From Fusobacterium sp. (lineage in GTDB: Bacteria > Fusobacteriota > Fusobacteriia > Fusobacteriales > Fusobacteriaceae), in contig NZ_JAWDXO010000063.1 of NCBI RefSeq assembly GCF_032477075.1, positions 1 through 16,294 on the forward strand: a DNA stretch of 16,294 nt, read 5' to 3'. A program made the translations under genes and the position numbers. A model generated the notes under the pieces. It saw only the letters and a program-made list of their open reading frames with translations. It was not told where the DNA came from and did no database searches. Within the stretch, counting starts at the first letter, position 1. The number at the start of each line of letters is the position of its first letter. This document shows positions 1 through 6,700 of the stretch, piece after piece.

Positions 1-188
1 TTGTGATACTCTTTTTTAGGATAGAAATTTTCTAAAAGCACTTTTTATACCTTTTCAACTTTTCAGAGCTAGTTTTCATTTTAAATTAACAGATTCTCTT
101 ATTTCTAGTAAAAATTTAAGATTTTATATTTTTTCTTCAAGAATAAATTAATGCATAAATTTTTTTAAAATTAACTACTGAAGATAAA
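1..188. other. Gene-free left edge
   Basis: This AT-rich stretch lies downstream of the minus-strand gene that ends at 189. I see no open frame with a ribosome site, no RNA gene and no strong hairpin followed by a T-run. It may hold the end of a transcript entering from the left, but nothing in it supports a specific call. Confidence 0.4.
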
Positions 189-404
189 TTATTTTTTGAG
201 CATTCCAAAATGAATGAAAGCTTCTTTTATATCTTTCATTTTATTTTCAGGACAAGGATTAGTTTTTACATTTTCATCATATCTTCTATGTGAAATTTTT
301 ACTTTTATTCCTGATAATTCTTTCATATGAGCAATCCAACAAGTCTTTACAGAATAATCATATTTATTTTTAACATATTGTTGTATTTCTTTATAAGTAA
401 CCAT
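189..404 (-). CDS. Small conserved protein, likely nucleic-acid-binding (71 aa)
   Basis: The protein begins MVTYKEIQQYVKNKY, has SVKTCWIAHMKEL in the middle and ends near NPCPENK...FGMLKK. I chose the ATG at 404 because GGAGG lies 7 nt upstream; the longer open frame reaching 449 has no such site. From memory, the pattern 'tYk(d/e)iq.yVk...KTCWIAH.KE...NPCP..k...i..aF.hFGM' recurs in small standalone proteins on low-GC bacterial chromosomes and mobile elements, and it looks like a compact helix-turn-helix-sized fold. Some such proteins carry an RNA-methyltransferase label, but no methyltransferase motif is visible here. No function is claimed beyond probable nucleic-acid binding. It is transcribed away from the PIN gene, and a TGACAAGTA motif lies in the shared upstream region. 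Confidence 0.7.
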   Translation of the reverse strand: MVTYKEIQQYVKNKYDYSVKTCWIAHMKELSGIKVKISHRRYDENVKTNPCPENKMKDIKEAFIHFGMLKK

Positions 405-525
405 TAATATTCCTCCAGTATTAATTATTGTATTGAAGTAAAAAAACATACTTCCAAAAAATTAAAACGAAATAATAATTCAAATAACCTTTTTATCCTG
501 GAGAATAAAGTATATTAAAATATAT

Positions 526-554
526 ATTATAATTCTATCATTTATGACAAGTAA
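526..554 (-). promoter_or_regulatory. Possible promoter of the 71-aa gene, overlapped by a TGACAAGTA motif
   Basis: On the minus strand there is a perfect TATAAT (complement of 526-531), with TTACTT 17 bp upstream (complement of 549-554). The -35 match is weak and the leader to the start at 404 would be over 100 nt, so the call is tentative. The motif TGACAAGTA (545-553), which recurs downstream of the PIN gene, covers the putative -35, as an operator would. Confidence 0.35.
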
Positions 555-629
555 ATTCAATGAATAAATAGGGGTTTTAGATATAGATAATAAAGTCCGA
601 TAAAATATTTAAATAAGAAAAACATGATT

Positions 630-658
630 TTGACAGGAATATATTTATATGGTAATAT
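630..658 (+). promoter_or_regulatory. Promoter of the PIN-domain gene
   Basis: TTGACA (630-635) and TAATAT (653-658) are separated by 17 bp, and a TGG directly precedes the -10 (extended -10). The predicted start near 665 leaves a 27-nt leader containing GGGGAGG before the ATG at 692. Confidence 0.75.
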
Positions 659-691
659 GATACTGTTCTAGTTCATATAGGGGAGGATTTT

Positions 692-1939
692 ATGAAAAAA
701 AAGTATGAGAATTTAGTCAATACTTTTAAAAATGTTGAAAGATATTCAGATGAAATTTCAGATGAACATTTTAAAACTTCTAAAATTGTATTTGATACAA
801 ATATTTTATTAGATATTTATTTATATCCTGAAAAAGATAGAAAAAAGATTTTTAATTTATTGAAGAGAATAGAAATAAAAGAAAGATTATTTATGCCATA
901 TCAAGTTTTATTTGAATTTTCTAAAAATAGAAATAAAATGATAAAAAAATTAGAAAAATATAAGAATGGAATAGGCTGTGAAGATAATAAAAATGGAGAA
1001 GTAATTGACAAAATAATAAAATTTTCACAAGAAGGAATATCCAAAACAGAAAAAATAACTTGGAATAGGATTGATCTATTAGGAAGAGATAATTTAGATT
1101 GTTTAAATAAAAATGAAAATATAGTAAAAAAATTAGATACATGTTTTGAATCCTACAAAGAAAAAATTAAAGTAATACATAAAGAAGTGGAAGAAGAAAT
1201 AAAAGATATATTTAAAGGGGTTGAAAAAGAAGATATTAGTTTAGAGAATGACCCTATTTTAAAAGAACTATTCAAAATATTTGAAAATAAAATAGGAGAA
1301 GAATGTACAGCTGAAAATTATATTTCTATTCAAATGGAAGGATTGAAAAGAATCACTAGAAATGTTCCTTTTCCTGGAAGTGAGGATTTAAAAACAAAGA
1401 AAGATAACGAATTTGGAGATTTTTTTATCTGGAAAGAAATAAAAAGCATTAATGATAATGTAATTTTTGTATCAGAAGAGAAAAAAGAAGATTGGATAGA
1501 GAAGACAATCCCTAATACATTAAAAATTGCTTTAAAAGAAGAGCATAAAGAAGCTACATCTAAAGAAATATATCTTATTAGATTTAAAGATTTTATAGAT
1601 AAAGCTTCTGAAATATATGAAATTCCTGAAAAAGATAGAATCGAAGTTAGTGATTTTCCAGAACAGCCAGTTTATATATCAAAAGCAGGAGCTGTAATAA
1701 TGTCATCATTTAATCATTTAAGCCATGAAGGAAAATCAAAATATTTAAAAATTTTAGATAAAACAATTAAGGGAGAACCATTATTAAAAAATGAATTAGA
1801 TTTCATTAGATTTACAATCTTAGAATTTCACATTATAATGTTTACTGAACTTAGTAAAGATGAGCAACTATGCATAGTAAATGTTTTAAAAAATATAGAG
1901 GAAAAAATAGGTTTGCCATTAGGTGATGATATTTTTTAA
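692..1939 (+). CDS. PIN-like domain (PIN_8 type) putative ribonuclease, 415 aa
   Basis: The N-terminal half has the hallmarks of a PIN-like nuclease. IVFDTNILLD (residues 32-41) supplies the first acidic residue, D35. E75 in QVLFEF is the likely second. PFPGSED...EFGDFFIWKEI (226-250) supplies D238/D243, and VIFVSEEKKEDW (257-268) completes the core. The PGS.D...GD..IWK...FV...KeDW arrangement is characteristic of the PIN_8 family (PIN-like domain, established family knowledge). Between the first and last motifs is a Lys/Glu-rich, mostly helical insert. The C-terminal ~140 residues (275-415) carry no motif I recognise and could be a sensor or partner-binding part. An ATG with GGGGAGG upstream supports the start. 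PIN_8 proteins occur in defence islands, so RNA cleavage in phage defence is a reasonable inference but is not shown. The gene appears monocistronic, and the first large inverted repeat covers its stop codon. Confidence 0.8.
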   Translation: MKKKYENLVNTFKNVERYSDEISDEHFKTSKIVFDTNILLDIYLYPEKDRKKIFNLLKRIEIKERLFMPYQVLFEFSKNRNKMIKKLEKYKNGIGCEDNKNGEVIDKIIKFSQEGISKTEKITWNRIDLLGRDNLDCLNKNENIVKKLDTCFESYKEKIKVIHKEVEEEIKDIFKGVEKEDISLENDPILKELFKIFENKIGEECTAENYISIQMEGLKRITRNVPFPGSEDLKTKKDNEFGDFFIWKEIKSINDNVIFVSEEKKEDWIEKTIPNTLKIALKEEHKEATSKEIYLIRFKDFIDKASEIYEIPEKDRIEVSDFPEQPVYISKAGAVIMSSFNHLSHEGKSKYLKILDKTIKGEPLLKNELDFIRFTILEFHIIMFTELSKDEQLCIVNVLKNIEEKIGLPLGDDIF

Positions 1940-1988
1940 TTACTTGTCATAATATTGATATTAATATATATATGACAAGTAATTAAAA
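1934..1988. repeat. 18-bp inverted repeat containing TGACAAGTA, over the PIN gene stop codon
   Basis: TTTTAATTACTTGTCATA (1934-1951) is perfectly complementary to the segment at 1971-1988, with a 19-nt AT-rich spacer. The PIN gene's TAA lies inside the left arm. As RNA it would form a long hairpin and may act as a terminator or 3' stabiliser. There is no long U-run after the right arm. As DNA it presents two head-to-head TGACAAGTA sites. Confidence 0.8.
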
Positions 1989-2033
1989 TGAAAAAAAAGA
2001 AAATAAAATTATAGTATTGATTTTACAGTAAAA

Positions 2034-2066
2034 AATACTTGTCACTTTTCTTTTATGACAAGTATT
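2034..2066. repeat. Second inverted repeat built on TGACAAGTA
   Basis: AATACTTGTCA (2034-2044) pairs with TGACAAGTATT (2056-2066) across an 11-nt pyrimidine-rich loop. The core is the same as in the repeat at 1934-1988 and the single copy at 545-553, which makes five copies of the core around one gene. That is more than a terminator alone would need. Confidence 0.75.
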
Positions 2067-2138
2067 AATAAAATAGAGCTGTCTATAAATATGTCATTTG
2101 TTTTTTATCTTTTTAATTATAGGACTAAATATGTGCAA

Positions 2139-2164
2139 TAAAAAACAGCCCTTTTTAAAGCTGT
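2139..2164 (-). terminator. Terminator of the type III toxin gene
   Basis: Read on the minus strand, ACAGC and GCTGT form a stem followed by a U-rich run (the A-run ending near 2145 on the plus strand). It lies about 30 bp past the toxin stop codon. The stem is short, so its strength is uncertain. Confidence 0.6.
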
Positions 2165-2194
2165 CTTATCATCAGTTAAAATTTCTTTCAATAA

Positions 2195-2650
2195 TTAGAT
2201 CCCTAATTCATTATGATAATTTTGTAGTGTTGAATATTGGCAAATATCTTGCTCTACTAAACTTCCTTTTCCTTGTGATACTATTTTATAAGCCTTTTTA
2301 TATTTTTTTATGTATTTTAAAAATCCTTTTTTTATCAAATGTTCTTTTCCTATAATCATTAGGTATTCAGTTTTTCGGATTTTTACTAATGTCTTTTCTA
2401 AATATCTATTTTTATCTGTTATTATAACAGCTTTACTATAATCAATTCCACAATTATCTCCTTCTGGAGAATATCCAGTAAAGAAATAATCATTGTGATC
2501 TATATGAGATCTAAGCGGTATTGCAAATTCAACCCCATCAATAATTAATTGATACATAAAATAAGGACGATTTTGTTTTATCATAATTTCTTTTAAATTT
2601 TGATAATCAGAATAAAAATCTGCTGTTAATATATAAAAAAGCTTATTCAA
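2195..2650 (-). CDS. Type III toxin-antitoxin endoribonuclease toxin (ToxN/AbiQ superfamily), 151 aa
   Basis: Features shared with ToxN/AbiQ/CptN/TenpN toxins are the opening beta strand (FYILTADFY), FAIPLRSHI (residues 42-50, the 'aPl.S' region of the family), the central YSKAVIITD and the helical C-terminal half; the length (150-180 aa is usual) also fits. These toxins are sequence-specific RNases that cut their own repeat RNA and are held inactive in a toxin-RNA complex. I did not recognise the sequence beyond the superfamily and cannot place the subfamily. The context decides the call: directly upstream are a consensus promoter, two tandem 54-nt repeats able to form pseudoknots, and a hairpin terminator, the exact order of a type III locus. 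The start is a TTG at 2650, with GGGAGG 11 nt upstream; the next Met is residue 23. A weak start plus the upstream terminator would keep the toxin low relative to the RNA. Confidence 0.8.
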   Translation of the reverse strand: MNKLFYILTADFYSDYQNLKEIMIKQNRPYFMYQLIIDGVEFAIPLRSHIDHNDYFFTGYSPEGDNCGIDYSKAVIITDKNRYLEKTLVKIRKTEYLMIIGKEHLIKKGFLKYIKKYKKAYKIVSQGKGSLVEQDICQYSTLQNYHNELGI

Positions 2651-2668
2651 TTTTTTTAAATCCTCCCT

Positions 2669-2699
2669 AAAAAAAAATAACTCTTTCTCAAGAGTTATT
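2669..2699 (-). terminator. Attenuating terminator between antitoxin RNA and toxin
   Basis: On the minus strand a perfect 10-bp stem (AATAACTCTT / AAGAGTTATT) with a GAGA tetraloop is followed by a run of about nine U. The toxin ribosome site begins immediately afterwards. In type III loci this terminator makes most transcripts stop as antitoxin RNA while a fraction reads through into the toxin. Confidence 0.92.
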
Positions 2700-2719
2700 C
2701 TATCATAATTTTCTTCTAA

Positions 2720-2827
2720 TTGGAAATTTCTTTATATTAACCTCCACGCTTTCCTACGTGGATATCTTCTACCTTGGAAATTTCTTTATATTAACCTCCA
2801 CACTTTCCTATGTGGATATCTTCTTAA
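2720..2827 (-). ncRNA. Type III antitoxin RNA: two tandem 54-nt pseudoknot repeats
   Basis: Two units (2720-2773 and 2774-2827) are identical apart from two paired positions and the last few bases at the left-hand junction. In RNA sense each reads GAAGATATCCAC, a loop with AGGAAAG, then GTGGAGG and a tail ending in AAATTTCC. Stem 1 is CCACG/CGTGG in one unit and CCACA/TGTGG in the other: a G-C to A-U compensatory change that keeps the pair. The loop's GGAAA can pair with the downstream TTTCC, giving an H-type pseudoknot as in ToxI RNAs. The predicted transcription start (about 2825) coincides with the beginning of the first RNA unit. The RNA would be cut by its toxin into single repeats that inhibit it. 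Confidence 0.87.
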
Positions 2828-2831
2828 GACT

Positions 2832-2860
2832 ATTATACTCCAATATAAAATAATCGTCAA
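2832..2860 (-). promoter_or_regulatory. Promoter of the type III toxin-antitoxin operon
   Basis: On the minus strand TTGACG (complement of 2855-2860), a 17-bp spacer and a perfect TATAAT (complement of 2832-2837). The expected start, about 2825, falls at the edge of the first antitoxin repeat. Confidence 0.9.
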
Positions 2861-2899
2861 GTTTTTTTTACCCATTTGTATTACAAGTTATAATACAAT

Positions 2900-2998
2900 T
2901 TATTCTTCCCTTTCTTTTCTTGGTCTCCCTGTTGTTTTTAAACCTTGTTCATCTTTTAAAGGGGTAGCTCCGATTTTTGTGGCTTTTTTCCCAAAATA
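2900..2998 (-). pseudogene. Remnant of a coding frame ending in GRPRKEREE
   Basis: An open stretch of 32 codons between two stops has the protein-like sequence GKKATKIGATPLKDEQGL followed by KTTGRPRKEREE. No start codon with a ribosome site is present in frame. The Lys/Arg-rich 'GRPRKE' end resembles the flexible N-terminal arm of small plasmid ribbon-helix-helix or partition proteins, so it may be the leftover of such a gene. The rest of the gene-free stretch 2861-3162 holds only a hairpin (3059-3087) and no better gene. Confidence 0.3.
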
Positions 2999-3057
2999 TT
3001 AAACTACCTCAATAAAATCAAGGCTTAGATTAACACTAATATAGCTTTTCACACTAA

Positions 3058-3088
3058 AAGAGGATTTTTTCTTCCTCTATTTTTTTCA
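3058..3088. terminator. Hairpin, possible terminator after the DUF6530-like gene
   Basis: AGAGGA (3059-3064) pairs with TCCTCT (3073-3078) around an 8-nt loop. The plus strand continues ATTTTTTTT, the minus strand only TTTTAG. It could end the minus-strand gene at 3163, but the longer T-run is on the plus strand, where no gene reads in. Confidence 0.4.
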
Positions 3089-3162
3089 GCTTTAATCTAC
3101 ATCTACAATATTCTATTTTCATGAAACCCTAATAGCTGGAAGAATTTTTAAATTATTATTTT

Positions 3163-3588
3163 TTATAATTGATTTATAACTTTTTTTAAGTCTTCAATTC
3201 TTTCATTTAGATATTTACTATCATAATTTTTGAAAATAGTTTTAAATTCTTCTACTTTTTTTAAATCTTCAAAATCTATATTTAAACTAATATCATTTTG
3301 CGAAAGTGTGTTTTCTTTAAAATTTCCATTTAACAATAATTTTGTTTTTAAAATTAGAAGAGCTAAATCCAAAACTCTATTTAAAGGAAGCTCTTCAGAT
3401 TGTCTAGACCATTTTTTACCACTTTCTGAATACCTCCATACTTTTGCTGAAATATCTCTATTATTATATTGAGCAAATCCTAAAGAAAGACCTTTTGCAT
3501 CGGAATTATTAACATTTGAACCATCAATTTTATCATAACCCTCTAGAACTACAACTGGTTCATGAGCTAAATGCCTTGGTATTTTCAT
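3163..3588 (-). CDS. DUF6530-like protein of unknown function, 141 aa
   Basis: The N-terminal ~75 residues carry an ordered set of motifs: PVVVLEGYDKIDGS, then SDAKGLSLGFAQYNN, SAKVWRYSESG, and KWSRQSEELPLNRVLDLALL. From memory this matches a family of small bacterial proteins listed as DUF6530. The conserved K-V-W-R and W-S-R-Q-S-E-E-L-P residues suggest a functional surface rather than a scaffold. The C-terminal half is Lys/Glu/Leu-rich and probably helical. The ATG at 3588 has AGGAGG 8 nt upstream. Its consensus promoter and the promoter of the large ATPase gene diverge around a perfect 30-bp palindrome, so the two may be co-regulated. No function is known to me. A role as partner or regulator of the ATPase is only a contextual guess. 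Confidence 0.7.
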   Translation of the reverse strand: MKIPRHLAHEPVVVLEGYDKIDGSNVNNSDAKGLSLGFAQYNNRDISAKVWRYSESGKKWSRQSEELPLNRVLDLALLILKTKLLLNGNFKENTLSQNDISLNIDFEDLKKVEEFKTIFKNYDSKYLNERIEDLKKVINQL

Positions 3589-3631
3589 AATTAAACCTCC
3601 TAAAATAATTAAATCAACTTTTATATGTTAA

Positions 3632-3660
3632 ATTATATTTTATTGGATTTAGTAAGTCAA
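3632..3660 (-). promoter_or_regulatory. Promoter of the DUF6530-like gene
   Basis: On the minus strand TTGACT (complement of 3655-3660), a 17-bp spacer and a perfect TATAAT (complement of 3632-3637). The first base of the -35 is also the first base of the 30-bp palindrome, so a protein bound there would contact or block RNA polymerase. Confidence 0.88.
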
Positions 3661-3689
3661 GTACTTTTACTAAATTTAGTAAAAGTACT
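3660..3689. promoter_or_regulatory. Perfect 30-bp palindrome (probable operator) between divergent promoters
   Basis: The arm AGTACTTTTACTAAA (3660-3674) is followed immediately by its exact complement (3675-3689), with no spacer. An additional half-site TTTAGTAA lies just to the left (about 3648-3655), inside the minus promoter's spacer. The palindrome abuts the -35 of the minus promoter and sits about 35 bp before the -35 of the plus promoter. It is upstream of both transcription starts, which favours a DNA operator over an RNA hairpin. Confidence 0.7.
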
Positions 3690-3724
3690 AAAATTTATTT
3701 GATATTTTCTCTCTCTAGAAAGTT

Positions 3725-3752
3725 TTGAAAGAATTCTTTTTTATGCTATACT
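3725..3752 (+). promoter_or_regulatory. Promoter of the large P-loop ATPase gene
   Basis: TTGAAA (3725-3730), a 16-bp spacer, then TATACT (3747-3752) preceded by TGC (extended -10). The leader of about 38 nt ends with AAGGAGA before the ATG at 3797. Confidence 0.82.
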
Positions 3753-3796
3753 TAACTTGAAGTGGATTAAATTAATTGATTATTAAAAGGAGATAT

Positions 3797-6700
3797 ATGA
3801 TTAAATTTTATGACCTAAGCCCTGTAAATGATATTACTTTGGATATTTATAAGGAAGCAATAAGTTATAGTTTAAAAAATAACAATATAAAAAATATAGC
3901 AATTTCTGGAAGCTATGGTGCTGGAAAAAGTAGTGTTCTTGAAAGTTATAAAAATCAAGAAAAGGATAAAAAATTTCTTCATATCTCCTTAACTTATTTT
4001 AAGGAATTAGATGATAAAGAAGATAAAAATCAAATACTAAATATAAATACTTTAGAATCAAAAATTTTAAATCAATTAATACACCAAATTTCAGTTGATA
4101 AAATACCTCAAACTTGCTTTAAAGTAAAAAGAAAAACATTATTTTATAATATTTATTTTTATAAATGGAAATCCTTTATATTAAAAGATCTTCCTTGTTT
4201 AATTCTTTCAACTACTAATATTTTTAGATTCTCAAGTTTTATAGGTTTGTCATTTTTGTTGGGAATTTTTATTTATAAAGCATTAAAAGTTCAAAAAACT
4301 AAAAATGTTTTTAAGAAATTAAATCTCAATGGAAATGAAATAGAAATAGCAGAAGACAGTAATGAATCTTTTTTTGATAAATATTTAAATGAAGTTCTTT
4401 ATTTATTTGAAGAAGCCAATGTTGATGTAATTGTATTTGAAGATATAGATCGCTATGGTATGGGAGAAATCTTTGGAAGATTAAGAGAAATTAACACTTT
4501 AGTGAATAACCGTCTAAAACCTGAAGGTAAAATTTTAAAATTTTTATACCTATTAAAAGATGACACTTTTACATCAAAAGACCGAACTAAGTTTTTTGAT
4601 TTTATAATTCCAATTATCCCAGTAATAGATAGTTCTAACTCATATAATAAGATTTTAGAATTATTTGGAAAGGAATATTCGGAAAAATTAGATAAATATT
4701 TTTTACAAGATATTTCTTTATATATCGATGATATGCGTTTATTAAAAAATGTTTATAATGAATTTAAAATTTATTATGAAAGACTTAAAATTATAGAAAT
4801 AAATTGTAATAAAATGCTTGGAATTATAATATATAAGAATCTTTTTCCAAAAGATTTTTCTGAGTTACAATTAAATCAAGGTTTTGTCTATAATCTATTT
4901 GTTAAAAAAGATGAATTTATAAATAATGAAATTATAAATCTTAATAAAGAAATAAATCAATTTAAAGAAAAAATAGAAAGTATCCGATCTGAACATTTAA
5001 TAAGAATTGAAGAATTGGATTTTATAAAAAATAATTTGAATTCTCTTAAAATAAATAATAGAAGAGAATGGATGGATAACTATATAGTAAGAAAAGAAAC
5101 TATTGATAGTTATAAAGAGTCAAGAATATCAAAACTTCAAAATCAAATATCTGAAATTGAAAAGTTTAAAAATACATTATTAAACAAAAGTTTAAAAGAA
5201 ATTATAACTAGTAAAAATATTAATACTATTTTCGAAATAGAAGTTAAAAATGAACTGAATAATATTAAGAAATTTGATGATGTAAAAACTAACACATACT
5301 TTAAATTATTAAAATATTTAATAAGAAGTGGCTACTTGGATAATACTTATTCTGATTATATGACATATTTCTATGAAAACAGTTTATCAAAAGAAGATAA
5401 AATTTTCTTACGTTGTGTATTAGATAGAGAGAAAAAAGAATACAATTATAATTTGAAAAATCCTGGTTTAGTTCTTGAAAGATTAAAAGAAAATGACTTT
5501 GAAGAGATAGAGTCTTTAAACTTTAATTTGTTGGAAAATTTATTAGAAAATGATAAAGAAAAAAATAAATTAGTTATTCTTCTTACACAATTGAAAAAAA
5601 CAAAAAACTTTGATTTTATCCGAAAATTTTTTAATTTAGATATAAAAAGTAAATTATTGGTTAAAAATTTAAATTCTATTTGGAAAGAATTTTTTAAAGA
5701 ATTAATAGAAGAAAAAGAATTCTCAAAGGAAGAAGAACATTATTATTCAATACTTACTCTTTATACATCTGATAAAAATCTATTAAATGATATTAATATA
5801 AGCAACATCTTAAAAGAATATGTAGAAATGAAAGAAGACTATTTAGAAATTGAAAATCCTAATATAAATAAATTAATAGAAAAATTTAACGAGTTAGATA
5901 TAAAATTTAAAAAAATAAATTATTCTCTTGCTAATAAAGAATTATTTAATGAAATATATAAAAATTCCATGTATGAATTAAACTTTTATAATATAAGTTT
6001 AATGTTAAAAGAAATATTGAGGATTACCTCAAATGATGAAATTAGTAAGAAAAACTATACTTGTATATATAATAATAGTTCTTCAGAATTATATAATTAT
6101 GTTGAAGATAATATTAACTCATATATTGAAATTATTTTAGAAAATTGCAATTCTATTATAGAAGATGATGAACCTGTAGCATTAAAACTTTTAAATAATG
6201 AAAATATAGATGAAGAAAACAAAATAAAATATATTGAATTTTTAAGAACAATTATTTCTAGCATTACATCTATTGAATATATTCATCTTTGGGATAAACT
6301 ACTCCAGAATGGAAAAATTTTATATTCAGAAGAAAATATAATTTTATATTTCAATGAAAAACAAAAATTAAGTGATACCTTAATAAATTTTATTAATTTA
6401 GAGAAAAAACCTCTTTCGTTTGAAAATATAAAAAATATTATCTCAGAAGAAATAGTTGAAAAGTTCTTTGATTATATCTTAATATGTAATAGTTTAAAAA
6501 ACAGTATCTATAAAAATATAATTGGATCTTTTAAATGGCATTATGAAAGTGGAAATTTTCCTGAAAATATTTCTAAAGAAAAAATGAACATATTAATAAA
6601 ATTAAAAATTATAAGAATGACTTCTAAAAATTTAGAAAAAATTAGAGAAAATTATAAAGATAACTTAAACTATTTTATCACATATAACATAGATCTATAT

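Noticed and set aside
2098..2355. Hydrophobic plus-strand open frame
   Set aside because: It is antisense to the type III toxin gene and its terminator and has no ribosome site; the Phe/Leu-rich product is typical of complementary AT-rich coding DNA.
2720..2827. CRISPR array
   Set aside because: Only two adjacent repeats with no spacers, internal pseudoknot potential with a compensatory change, and a toxin gene directly downstream. This is a type III antitoxin RNA.
3054..3122. 22-codon frame on the minus strand (begins MKIEYCRCRLK)
   Set aside because: It has an AGGG 4 nt upstream of the ATG but is too short, runs into the 3059-3087 hairpin and shows no recognisable pattern. There is not enough to call a gene.
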